Shown here: positions 33,954-45,506 of the stretch, one piece after another
Layout: every line of letters starts with the position of its first letter
How positions within the stretch are numbered: position 1 is the stretch's first letter
NCBI GenBank assembly: GCA_922989275.2
Contig: OV277860.1
Location: 47,562,400 to 47,626,399, forward strand
Origin: Gari tellinella
Taxonomy: Eukaryota; Mollusca; Bivalvia; Cardiida; Psammobiidae
Direction: 5' to 3'
Length of the DNA stretch: 64,000 nt
The notes under the pieces: model-generated
Databases searched by the model: none
What the model saw: the letters and a program-made list of their open reading frames with translations, nothing else
What the model was told of the DNA's origin: nothing
Translations under genes and position numbers: made by a program

Positions 33954-36900
33954 CCCATCCGGTATAAAATTTCTGTTGATACCAGGGAATAGTATATATA
34001 CATACATGACCCTTGAGGGTAGATGCCAGATTCAGAAGTGGTGCAAAAAATTTTTACAGTATGTTTTGTTACCCCACCCACTAAAATTCAATACTAAATA
34101 CCGATCTTACAGATTGTTAAATCTTATGACAAGGTTTTTTATGTAACATGTTTATCGTTTAAAATGTGTTGTTAATTGGGTATTTAAATGCTTTAAAATG
34201 CAAAATTTTAGTATTTAGAAGGTTTAGAAGCTCATAGAATGTCATAGAATGTAATAGTAAAGGGGCTTACACCATAAGTGTAAAAAAATTCATTGACTTA
34301 AAATCACCATTAAATAAGTCTTCTTATGTAATCTTATTTAGAATCATAATCTAAAAAGTTGCTTACTGGCAATTTATGCCCCCCCCCCCCCCAATGTTTT
34401 ACTTAAGTTATAGCCATTGAATTCTTTCCTTCATAGACTATAATAGAGGCAAAGTTGTGAGCACAGTTAACTCTTACTAGAATATAAAGGGATTTGCTCC
34501 GATCCCTCATAGACTAACTACTTGTAGACAGACAGACATAATTTAGGTATTCTATTTATTTCTCCCTTCTATACATGATAAAATTTACAAACATGAGTAC
34601 GTAAAATATATAGAACAACTCAAATATGAGTTATGAGAGACAATGTAAATCTTACAATATGACAACTAATTACCGGTAGATACAAATGTACCTAAAATCA
34701 TGCAATTTAATGTACAGTTAAAAGTATATGCTTATTAAATCATATAACAATTCAACTTTCATCAAACATGCTTAAAGTTTTAAAATATACATTACTTCTA
34801 TACATCATCACAGGATTTTTTATACAACTGTTGTCGAGTAAACTCGTACATTAAAATATCGCGGCAGGTTTTGGTACTATATTTAACAACATGAGATCAG
34901 ACCGAATAAATTCATATTTCTTACATGTGAATGTGTATTAAAAGAAAAGGTGGTATGGAAATTTGACTGCGACCATTTTGACTGAAGTTATTACCCTTTG
35001 AATATGTTTCCTACATAGAATGTAGAAGACAAATGATGTGCAGCGAGCTAGCTATTTCTAAACTTTCCCAGATTGACTACTTATATGTGAAAGTATTCAA
35101 GTAATTTGAATTTGAGCTGCATTTTATTACCGAAGTTATGGTTTTTTGAATAATGTTACAACGTATAATATAGATGCATAGGAAATAAGTCCTATGCAGC
35201 TAAATCTTCCAACAATTTTGGCAGGATTTGCTCCGAATCATCACAAACTAAGTATGTGTATGTGCAGTTGTAGAGATAGTTAGGAAGCTTGACTGCGACC
35301 GTTGGTACATATGTTTTTGCCTTTCAAATTAAAATGTATGCAACTTCCTCACTAAAGGAGGGATTTGGTTCAAATCGTAATAGATGAAACACCTATAGCT
35401 ATTTTGAAGGAATATGATGGGTAGGAGTACTGAAGTACTCTTCATTGGTGAGTATTTTGAAAAGCTACATATAAAGTTGAAGATAGTGATATTGATAAAT
35501 ATATTTACTCCATAGATGAGTACGATAGGCATAACAAACTTTACTGGTACAAAAGCTGTCCCCTCCCCCTGTGCGCCATCCATGTGCATTCAACAACATC
35601 AACATGTCAGAACCATTGTACTTTTGGTTAATTATCAAGCTCTGACCGGGAATCGAAACCTGTCCCCCTGTGAACAAACCACGTCGCTATCAGCAACATC
35701 AACATATCAGTACCATTGTACTTTAAGTTAATTATCAGGTTTTTCATTTAAAACTGTCATATAATCATGCACTTTTGGCACGAATAGAACAATTGGTTAC
35801 CTTAGCAACCACTCACAATATATGCTAAATAAGACCACTATACTGAAATTATGTATCAAATTTAAAGCCCTTTTAAGACAAAGTAAAGAAACTTATTTGA
35901 ATTAGTGTATGTCAGTTTTATTATCATCTGGGCAACTTAACAGTGTTATATAAACATTCACTTTTAGCATCAAAGTAACATTTGGTTATCTTTGCAACCA
36001 CTGACACTATAAGCTTAATAATAACATTATACTGAAAATATGTGTCAAACTCTGACTTTTTTTTTTTTTTTTTTTTTATAAATTTCTAGTATAAAATACA
36101 GCAAGCTCCCGGAACCATTTATTGTAAGGAAAACAAGTTAACATTGTTGTCAGATATACACGTTAAATATCAATGTTGAACATAAAATTGGTGCATCTTA
36201 TCAACCTGGAGTCACATAAACACCAATATAACAGCGGTTAATTTAGCTTTGAGTCCTGAGTCGTATACTCACTAACATTTCCAATGATTAATTTGCCAAG
36301 AAACTATGAGACCCAGTGACTCAAAATGTTTTGGCCTTTTATTTATAGTTTAAATCTGAAAAACTCAATGTTTTGTCCCAGGGACTACACCATTCTGATG
36401 TTTAAATCAATCACTGAAAAGCCGATAAAAGAATATACTAAATCCCTTGTTTGTTTGTAATTATGACCCTTGATATAGCTGACACATTTTGACGACCATT
36501 TCAAGTTAGACTGTTCTGTTCATACAACTTTATCTGATATTTGCTATCCTCTGCTTCAGCAGCCTCTACATCATACCTGCTAGACTTTCTCTCATTTTGA
36601 GATAATTGAGCAAAAGAGGAACATGAGATCCTGAAGCGCTGACATGAGAAATGAGAAAACATAAGTCCACATTGGTTGTCTCCAGAAGCTTTCTTCTGCT
36701 ATTTAATCAATTGACCTGCTTTATGATTCAACACGACCAATGTTCACATCATGTGACCTAGCTCTTTGTCCACGTTATCATTCTGAGTAAGTTTCCTGAA
36801 AATCTGTCTAAAATGTTGCCTCCGTAGTCCGTAGTGTGGTTCTAAGTGGTTACTGTGCCTTAAAACATGACTTCTACACATACTGTCAGTATAATGCTCT

Positions 36901-38253
36901 TAATTGGCACATATTGTGATAGGTTGTTAATGTAACCAATTTTCTTGTTTCCAATTCTAGTTTGCCAACCCGATACTAACACTGGTTCTAAGAACTTTAT
37001 CTCCTTTTCCTTCAAATAGCTTGATTTTGAAACATATTTTCAAAAAGTATTATCATTTAGCAATTACTGTGAATGGTTGCGAAGGTAACCAAATATTGCT
37101 TTCGTGTTAAAAGTGAATGTTTTATGACAATGTTAGCTTGCAAACCAGATAAGGAACTTTAAGTACATGTTCAATGGTTGTTACAGGTTGTTTTACTTTG
37201 ACTTCAAAAATGCTAGGATACCTCTCATATTTTCAATATAATGCTCTTACTTAACAATTGCTATAAGTGGTTGCTATGGTTACCGAATATCATTTTCAGG
37301 CCAAAAGCAAATCTGTATTTGACAATGTTTATATGCAAACATTATAATAAAACTAATTAAAGTAACTGTGCAAGGATTCTGATAGTTTGCTATATATTGG
37401 GTGCCAAATGTCTAAAATTGACACACATTTCCAGTGAAATAAAATTATGTTCTTTTGTCAGATGTTACCATGGTTACCAAGTAATATCTGCATGTTTTGT
37501 CTTCTATTGCTTTTTTAACGCTACACTTTGTGGTAGTAGCCATTAAAGAGTGATCCGGGTTCATTTCAAGCAATCATAACAGCTCAGTTAAATAGGCGAT
37601 ACAGCATTGAAATGTTTATAGTTTCGTTTTCATGGTTACCTACTTAGCAACCGCAATCCCAAAGTTTTCTTTTTATCCAGAACAGTAATAAAAAATATTT
37701 GCTACTGATAATCAATTATGATCGGCAAGGATTCACAAACTTTCTGTACCGACAAGAATAATGAATTCTTGCTTTCAGTATTTTGACCCATAAACCTTGC
37801 ACTTGTGAACCAATCAGAGCTGAAAGCTACAATGTTATTAATGTATGTCATATTTCAATTTTCAGATGTCATTGTATCTAAAACTTGTACATTTTTGTCT
37901 AAAATTGCCATGAATTTGATGTTTTTAACTAACCAAAAACACTGATTTTAGGGGGAAATAATGTTTTCCCGTTCCTATGGCAACCGGAGACCGGAACTAA
38001 GTTTTTTTGGTATTATTTCCCATTTCATGTAAAGAGGTGCAAATAGTGTAAGTTTCATGCAAATCGGAAACCATGCGTGCTGATTATAGCAAATAGTTAC
38101 TATATGTATGACATAATGTTAAATCTGATGTAAGAGTTATAGCCCTTGTTTAAAAAAAATCTGCACCACTTCCAGATCTGGCATCCACCATAAATTAAAG
38201 CCTCAAGGTCTGAACTATTCGAATATATCATCAGAAATTTTATACCAGATGGG
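33954..38253. mobile_element. 4.3 kb TTAA-flanked element
   Basis: Termini CCCATCCGGTATAAAATTTC and, inverted, CCCATCTGGTATAAAATTTC are flanked by TTAA (33950-33953 and 38254-38257). The similarity continues inward for about 120 bp ('cagaagtggtgca'). A CCY start after TTAA fits piggyBac-type elements. The interior has no transposase. It is AT-rich and built partly of degenerate direct and inverted copies containing 'tggttaccttagcaacca' (about 35790-36010 and, inverted, 37070-37640). It is a non-autonomous element. Confidence 0.7.
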
Positions 38254-38257
38254 TTAA

Positions 38258-39389
38258 AAAAGAATCAAATTTAAGGCCCTTTTATTGAGTTGTAGGCCAT
38301 TCAATATAAAATTCGACCTAGACAAAATTGCAAAAGAATTTCTGATTGCTGTCGGCGAAACTAGATATGTATATTATCTCACTGCAAAAAGTTGGAAGTT
38401 GGAGTAGGTGGGGAAAGTTAAATAAAATCGATTTTAAACCGCTCTACTTTACGCAAAATCCGATGGCCTGTACAGTACACCGTAGAAGTATTTCCTGACG
38501 TAAAAGCTAATGACGTCATCAATATGACATCATTATGTCTATGAAAATGGCGATCGCAAGGTTTCAAATTTACTTCCGGGTGTAAATTATTTTGAAAAAA
38601 GCTGATAAAGCGATACTGGTAAGTCAAAATTAATACATTTGTATCACAATTGCAACACTGAAGACGGACGATTTCGTCTGTGTATTTATTATTACACGTA
38701 ATTTAATAAAATTGCGAGTTTCACCGCACATTTGTTGATTTTCAATATTGCAGGTTTTGCTTCATTTTTTATGAAATAACTGGCTTTTTGCGTAATAGTA
38801 TGAAAGATATGAACATCGGTATAAGAATTATTAAGAAAAGAGCGATTAAAGCGAAATTATGATGAAACTAAAACGGCGTCTTGTTCGATTTTTAAAACTA
38901 CGGAAGCACATTTCTGTCATAATTCACTGGATTTCGCGATATATATTGTTTTCAACAAAATTGACTTGCACGGATACTTATGTCTTATTATTTATTGTTT
39001 TCAGATTTAGCAGACACTGATAGCCCAACACGAAGTCAGCACGTGAAAATTAAACTCTGACACACAGAAAACACCATTATGTAGAAGGTAAATTCATTAT
39101 GCTTATCTCACATAATTCTGATTTATATCAAGAAGCTTTGCGCATGACGTTCGGTATTCCCGGTTTTGATGCTATTATTTTTTTGAAGTTGAAACCAAGC
39201 GTTGATGACTTTTGAACGTTTCATTTCCGTTTGAAGCGTGCATAATCCACAGCACTCACTTTCACTTATGTTTTCCTCCAAAGGATACAGCTTAAACAGT
39301 TTAATGCCCTTCTACTAGTCTGTAGTAATGACGTTGCGTAACGTAAACCCAGGATTAAAATAAGAGTTCACATTCAGCACAAAGCATAG
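38258..39389. other. no gene seen
   Basis: Spacer between the 4.3 kb element and the Tc1 pseudogene. No recognised coding sequence. Confidence 0.4.
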
Positions 39390-39502
39390 TCAATATCGGG
39401 TATGTCCTCCATCAGCACCAACGCATGCAACACAACGAAGCCTGATCACTGGTGGGACATTATTCGCCACTCCTGACGCAATGCTTGTCACATTTGCTCT
39501 AA

Positions 39503-39737
39503 CCTGATAGCCTATTTCTAGAATTGAAAATAGGTTACTACTTAAAGCAGGTTGAAAGTAAAGCAGAATGCGCTTAAGGCACATTCTGCTTTACTTTCAG
39601 CCTGCTTTAAGCTATCCTGTGCTAGAATATATTGAAAATTTTCCCTATAATATATATTAAATTATTAAATTGGAACTATTTTCTTCAGCGGATGAATAAA
39701 TCAGATTCGCTAAAAGTCGCTTCTATGGGGTAAAGGG
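39503..39737. repeat. TTAA-type MITE at a CTAA target
   Basis: The ends 'cctgatagcctatttctag' and 'ggcgcttctatggggtaaaggg' type match the CCCTTTCCC family, with the palindromic core 'ttaaagcaggttgaaagtaa' and inverse (39541-39611). CTAA rather than TTAA flanks both sides (39499-39502 and 39738-39741). Confidence 0.7.
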
Positions 39738-40852
39738 CTAACGTCGAAACCACACTGTATAGACGTAACGGGGGTGCTGCCGTCATTACGTTGAAGCTCG
39801 AGTCAAGTCAACGTTGATGCTGGTAAACAAAGATGGCGCTGCCCATGCATTTGGACGAGGTTAGCACATACATTGGTTATTTGAGAGAGTGTTTCTTTGA
39901 AATATCAAAAAAGGAATAGTGTCACGGAATGACCCGGTTCTATCTCCATGCTCCGGTGTTGTCGTCTCGTTGGATAAACGCCTGTTAACGAAGTTTAGCC
40001 AGAAAAAGTTTTGACAGATACAGGAAATCTTGAAACACTTGGTGTCTAGACCTCTAACAAAGATGTTGTTGTCTCATTTCTGGATTGCTATGCATACCAA
40101 AAGATCCCCCAACGGACTGTTTTGATAATTTGATACAAAAATGCCTGCTGTAGTGCGTAGTAAACATATTTGGTCAATTGTAATAGGGAACGCACTCCGC
40201 TGCCGAACACGTGGCAACGTTGATACTGCTGGATGAAAAAATGGCAATCTAATTTAAGTGTTTTTGTCTGTTAAAAGACCTTTTTTTTTAATGCTGTGCA
40301 CCTATTTATATATTTAAGAGTATATTTCACCAAACAACGAGTAATAATTAGTGTGTAACATTGTGTATTAACCCTTATGCATTCTAAGATCGAAATTAAG
40401 ATGTGCAGAGAGAGGATGGCAAAATAAAGCGCGTTCACTCACCCTAGCCCCACGCTCAATCGATGAATTATATATTATTCAATAGTTAAAATAAACAAAA
40501 AATATGCCCTTAGGTTGGCCTAAAATGATTCCTTTCAATTATATTGTTCTAGAAAATATCAGACACGAATAATTACCCCCGCTTGGTACCGCAAAATTAA
40601 TTTCTGATTGTTGAGTATCTATCACGTCATATCGTTTATTTTCTGAAGTTAACTTTCCAACAGACTTCGGTCCCGACATGAAACAAAGAAATTGACCGTG
40701 AAATAGTCGATATCCGGGACGCCAAAACCGCTTTGTTTCTTCATAGTACCACATTGACTGGGTGGTCAAAGAATTATACCATCGTTCAGTTTCTCGCGAC
40801 AGTAGAAGCGCGATGTTTTTCATAGGGTACCTGTTTTCTTTAACTAAAGTAA

Positions 40853-42151
40853 TACCCCCATTCCACTGAGCGGCGATGCCTCTACGCTTCGAAATTTTGG
40901 AAAAATCGCCGCAAATCGTAGTAGGAACGGCAACAGCGCAGTAGAAACGCCAAGGTCGTAGTAGAAGCGTAACAGAAGCGCCTTGATCGCCACCTCACGG
41001 CGAATGTTTTGACCCTGCTCAAAAATTACGTAGCGGTATCGCCGTGGACTCGAAGCGCAGCAGAAGCGCAGTAGAAGCGTACTAAGAAATTCATGAGCGC
41101 AGTGGTATCGTAGTCGCACCGTGCTTGACGTAGCGGAAGCGCAGTCGCATCGTAGTAAAAGCGTCGAGATATTTGTCCGCGATTCCGCTACGTTTCTCGT
41201 ACGCTCTGGGAGATCCCACTGCGCTCTGTACGATCTAGCGACGATCAAAGCATTTTCACGGCGATTCGACCATTTATGAATCACAAACCACGGCGCTTCT
41301 TCTACGCTCTCACTACGCTGTTGGCGCTTTGACTGCGTTTCCTCTTCGCTTCCACTACGCTCTTGGCAACTGAGCCACGCTCATGGCGATTTACGTTTCG
41401 CGCATGGCGATTTACGTTTCGCGCTTGGCGACCAGTGTATAAATATGCATCACTTCTACTTTATCTTCATTATTTGTTTGCATTTAAAACTGTAAACATC
41501 AATAATTAAAAATGTCAAAACGAAAGACAAAACCAAGGGCTGCGCATGCTACTGTCAAGCAGCCTGAACCTCAGGTGAAGGCATCTCCTGTTTGTCAAGA
41601 AGCCGAGTCCGCTTTACACTCTCCAGTACTCGAAGTAGACTGCATCCCAACTGCATCCCGATGAACACCAAGATGAGCTTAGCGAAGTAGAAGGGGCTGT
41701 GGTTAAGAAAGGAAAACAAGCGACTTCAATGACTACTGAACATGAAGATGAGATGGTTGAGTGGTTGGCGAAAGCAGTAAAATCGAATATTTTATACAGA
41801 AAAGTTCAAGAAGCGCAACAGAAGCGTAGCTCCTGCGCGTAGGTCGAAGTAAGGTCGCAGTAGCAACGTAGTAAGCGTAGTGGAAGCGTAGTCAGAAATC
41901 CTTTATCGTAGTGGCAGCGTAGTAGAAGCGTCTTGGAGAGACTTAAAGCGCCGTAGAAGCGTAGCAACAGCGTGGTGGGATCGTGATGAGCGCAGCGAGG
42001 TCGTCGTTGAAGCGTACTAAAAGCGTACTGGAAACGCCCAAGTCCAAATTTTATGCACTTGGCGGCGCTTCTACGGCGATTTGGATGGTTTTGGAGAATC
42101 GCCATGATCGCCATGAGCGCAGTGGAACCGCCGCCCAGTGGAATGGGGGTA
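40853..42151. mobile_element. PIF/Harbinger-like non-autonomous element
   Basis: Termini TACCCCCATTCCACTGAGCG and, inverted, TACCCCCATTCCACTGGGCG are flanked by TAA on both sides (40850-40852 and 42152-42154), matching the 3-bp TWA duplication of PIF/Harbinger elements. Both arms are crowded with short units such as 'gtagaagcgcagtagaagcg' in opposite orientation left and right of the centre. The centre (41450-41815) is unlike the arms and holds a gene fragment. Confidence 0.8.
41513..41838 (+). pseudogene. possible MADF/Myb-like protein fragment in Harbinger element
   Basis: The ATG at 41513 opens a frame rich in K, P, E and V that stops at 41668. After a shift within the duplicated 'tgcatccc' at 41641-41660, another frame reads through 'EHEDEMVEWLAKAVKSNILY'. 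This resembles the first helix of MADF/Myb-SANT-like DNA-binding domains. It then runs into the repeat arm and stops at about 41838. Harbinger elements normally carry a Myb-like gene beside the transposase, so this may be its surviving 5' end. The domain assignment rests on a short stretch. Confidence 0.4.
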
Positions 42152-42587
42152 TAAGGAATCAGTAATCCCGCGCTCGACAAGTTTTTAAGCACGTCGAAAT
42201 CACTTGCTAATTCAATGAATTCTTTTGCGCCTTATAGAATCTACGTTTCAGACACAAAATGTTTTCAACTTCTTCGAACTCTATATATTAAGTTTTTTTC
42301 TGCATTTATGTCTTGGCTGTGGTGAAAGGGCGTGTTTCGATGTCTTTCTTGATGGGGTTTATTTAACGGTTCCATGTGGTTTGAATGGACTTGCCCCATA
42401 TTTGATAGTGCTTGGAGTTCTTGGGCGACTAGCACAAATGTTTTTTCGAGGTGTCGTGAATGTCACTGGACGTTTCTTTGGCCTGTTCAGCCAAAGGCTG
42501 ACTTCCTGTTAACGCTTCCCCATCTTCGTTGTATTACTATACCTGAATTTAAAAAAAAGTAATAATCTAATTTCATATCTTTAACAC

Positions 42588-42836
42588 ATTCAACCCTAGC
42601 GACGAGTATACTCGTCATTTACAAACAGTGTACCTATGAGGACTACACATGTCCAATGCAAACGATGTAGACCCTGATCAGAGGGCTTCTTAATGAGCCT
42701 TCTGATCAGGGTCGACACTGTTTGTCATTTTGAAATATTATGCTACATTCAACCCTAAATAGTCAAAATAGACTAGACTTATATTGAAATTGGAATTGTC
42801 AATTAAACGTTTCAGGGGTGAATGAGTTACATGTAC
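42588..42836. repeat. TTAA-type MITE relative with 'gtagaccctgatcagaggg' core
   Basis: The hairpin 'gtagaccctgatcagagggc' with its inverse lies at 42666-42724. The arms 'acattcaaccctagcgac' and 'ggggtgaatgagtt' are degenerate. 'tagactagacttat' recalls the copies near 2750 and 50540. Confidence 0.6.
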
Positions 42837-44205
42837 GGTAATAGCGACAACAAGTTCATTTTGCTATACCAATATGTTTAAATTTCGATTCAAAGACATA
42901 TGATTTAGAAGATGCTTGTATTCACAAATTGACAAGAGTGAGTTGAGACAAATGATAACCAATAATTGCAAAGAAGACACTCTTTATTTTACATTACATA
43001 AAAAGTGACATACAGGAACAGATAAGTCTAGATTATTTATGGTATCTCCTATATGACAGCGACAGTTTAAAAGATAGAAGGCGCACATGTGCGTCGTAGT
43101 CCAAACTAACAAAGATAAATCTTTTACATGTCTCAAACAGACAAAAACCACTTAAACTAGATTGCCATTTTTTCATCCAGCAGTATCAACGTTGCCTGGT
43201 GTTCGGCAGCGGAGTGCGTTCCCTATTAAAATTGACCAAATATGATTTACTACGCACTACAGCAGGCATTTTAGTGTCAAATTATCAAAACAGTCCGTTG
43301 GGGGATATTTTGGTATGCATAGCAATCCAGAAATGAGACAACAACATCTTTTTTTAGGTCTAAACACCAAGTGTTTCAAGATTTCCTGTAACTGTCAAAA
43401 AAAATTCTGGCTAAACTTCGTAAACAAGCGTTTATCCAACGAGACGACAACACCGGAGCATGGAGATAGAACCGGGTTATTCCGTGACACTGTTCCTTTT
43501 TTGATATTTCAAAGAAACACTCTCTCAAATAACCAATGTATGTGCTTTACCTCGTCCAAATGCATGGGCGGCGCCATCTTTGTTTACCAGCATCAACGTT
43601 GACTTGACTCGAGCTTCAACGTAATGACGGCAGCATCCCCGCTACGTCTATACAGTGTGGCCGTGACGTACTTATAATACCACGTAGTCCCAAACATGCT
43701 CTATGGGAGCCAAATCTGGAAATATTGATGGCCAATTAAGCGTTTCGATGTTGTTGGCATGTAAAAGGTCGATGGTCCCGCGTGCGACATGAGTGTAGAC
43801 ATTATTTTGTTGAAACACATCTCTGGTGCTGACCGGTTTTGACGTTGAAATTCATTCCTAAGTAACGTTTAAAGCGGGTGTACATATCAAAAGCTGCTGA
43901 CAAACTTCTTGGGTGTCCAGACCTTGGTACATGTATGCCATCGATACTTCCGGTTTGTTTGGAAAAAGGAAATAACGTCAACATTGACGTTAACAACTGA
44001 TGAAATGTTATGAATTAGATATTTAAATTCTATTATTCCACATGAATTGATGAAATAAAGCTTCTTACATAAACTGCTGTCGTAGATGACTGATATGTCT
44101 TGTTGAAATGTTGAATATACCAGCAACACGACGGATGCCGATATCGGCTTCCATCATCCCGATGGCTCGGTTACGTTCTTTTAGCGATAATCTTGGCAAC
44201 TCTTT

Positions 44206-44524
44206 ACCAGTTCTATCGCATATGAAATTTGAATGCGATGGATAGGTGCAGAGTAAGCTGTTTCTCGCGACATTTTCTCGTGCTACACGTGCTGCACAGT
44301 TTGTGCACCTCCGGGCAATTTGGCCGCCACTCTATAGACCCGAATAGCAAACAACGTCGGACATATACACGTGGTAAGCAAGAACTGCGGGCCAAATTTA
44401 TCAATAAGAAATTAAACGTTGTTGTTTTTCTTCAGAAAAAGGATGTCTGATTTAGTAAAAGAAAACTTTAGTGAAATATATACAGTATTTATTTAGATCT
44501 GGTGATATGCAGTGTTACACTATA
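44206..44524. other. flank of Tc1 pseudogene, no gene
   Basis: Probably part of the former Tc1 element's 5' end. No TIR could be assigned. Confidence 0.35.
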
Positions 44525-44851
44525 CAGTGGAGAATCTGTTATTCTTTCCCGTTTAAACCATAGGTGTCCGGCTCAAAAAAAAAAATTGCTTCTGTAGTGC
44601 TAGATCTATCATATATATGATACAGTTTTACTTTGATCCGGACACCTATGGTTTAAACGCAAACGCAAAGCACTAAAACGTAGAAAAGAACAATTTTTTG
44701 ACAATTCTGATAATTCTTGGTGACAAACAGTTTGGAGCCTGATCAGACGCCGGGTTACCCGGCGTCTGATCTGGCTCCAAACTGTTTGCACTGCAAATAA
44801 TAGTTTTAGCGTAAACGCGTTTATTGGGAAAGAATAACAGATTCTCCACTG
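44525..44851. repeat. TA-flanked MITE, CAGTGGAGAATCTG family (copy 4)
   Basis: TA at 44523-44524 and 44852-44853, with both TIRs well kept and the core intact. A 92-bp element (44559-44650) is inserted in its left arm. Confidence 0.9.
44559..44650. mobile_element. 92-bp hAT-like MITE with 8-bp duplication
   Basis: TIRs CATAGGTGTCCGG and CCGGACACCTATG are flanked by GTTTAAAC on both sides (44551-44558 and 44651-44658). Removing the insert and one GTTTAAAC restores the sequence seen in sister MITE copies. An 8-bp duplication fits hAT elements. The target is itself a perfect palindrome. Confidence 0.9.
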
Positions 44852-45394
44852 TATATTATACATGTAGTAGACGTTGGTTTTTTGCCTGGTATATATACAT
44901 AATGTTTATACCTGTGAAGACCATTACCAACAAACATATATAGCCATCTACCAAAGACTTATTACCACTGCAAATACAAATTTACAATACAATACAAACT
45001 CTTTATTACTTTCAGTTCATAATTTTACCTGAACATATATTGTAATACTATTCAGTACATACGAGTCATAGTGATATACTTTGACAATGAGGCATTTAAG
45101 GCAGATTTATTTGTTCACATGTTTCCGAGTGGCTTTTCACTGAAACCAGAATACATAATACATAATTCTTTATGACTAGCAAATAGTAATTTGTTTCCAA
45201 CAAGTTTTCAGTATATTGCCATGTAAGGAAAACTTACTCCGCCCCTGGAGTACTCCGCCTTATACGATCTTAATAAAGTTTTATTGATATGATGTAAAGG
45301 ATTAAAGGTACAATTCATAAAATCGCGTTTGAAAAATAGAAAATGTGTTGTTAGGTGGGGGTTGTTATAGGGAGGGAAATTGGCTTACATTTGC
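44852..45394. other. no gene seen
   Basis: AT-rich spacer with 'acaatacaatacaaactctt' low-complexity sequence. No coding signal. Confidence 0.4.
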
Positions 45395-45460
45395 AAACAG
45401 CTTGAATCCAGATCAGACGCCGCATAATGCGGCGTCTGATCTGGATTCAAGCTGTTTGCT
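45395..45460. repeat. palindrome, 'caaacagcttgaatccagat' core
   Basis: A near-perfect 66-bp inverted repeat centred on 'cgccgcataatgcggcg'. A copy with the same 'gggagggaaattggcttac' left flank is at 50991-51061. Confidence 0.9.
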
Positions 45461-45506
45461 ATTCATCATTATGGTGTTTTTGTTCAATATGTGAGTTTGA
45501 GAAACA

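Larger units (their letters stand above)
39750..43660. mobile_element. 3.9 kb element with ~520-bp TIRs
   Basis: Long inverted repeats (39750-40271 and 43136-43660) begin CCACACTGTATAGACGTA and are about 90% identical by eye. They include 'ctgctggatgaaaaaatggc' and 'caacgttgatgctggtaaac'. It lies inside the Tc1-like pseudogene, splitting the transposase just after the IEHVWD block. No clear target duplication was found, perhaps because a MITE abuts its left side. Inside are a Harbinger-like element (40853-42151) and a TTAA-type MITE near 42588. No transposase of its own is recognised. Confidence 0.75.
39390..44205 (-). pseudogene. Tc1-like transposase, deleted and split by insertions
   Basis: On the minus strand, about 44205-44100 encodes a classic Tc1 N-terminus, 'PRLSLKERNRAIGMMEADIG', followed by 'RRVAGIFN' (paired-type helix-turn-helix). 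Its start codon appears as TTG. After a gap, 43940-43680 encodes 'VPRSGHPRS' joined by deletion to 'LGMNFNVKTG', and then the catalytic block 'NNIETLNWPSIFPDLAPIEH', which carries the third acidic residue. The sequence stops at 43661, where a 3.9 kb element begins. It resumes left of 39503 with the end block 'NNVPPVIRLRC' and terminal 'GADGGHTRY', ending at about 39390. A MITE (39503-39737) adds a second break. Clearly non-functional. Confidence 0.8.

Noticed and set aside
40844..42192. Two minus-strand open frames rich in 'LLLRF' and 'LLRCH' residues
   Set aside because: They lie on the repeated 'gtagaagcg' arms of the Harbinger-like element and show only repeat-derived peptide patterns.
42225..42512. 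95-codon hydrophobic plus-strand open frame
   Set aside because: It lies inside the long-TIR element with no match to a known transposon or host protein. It is most likely chance.
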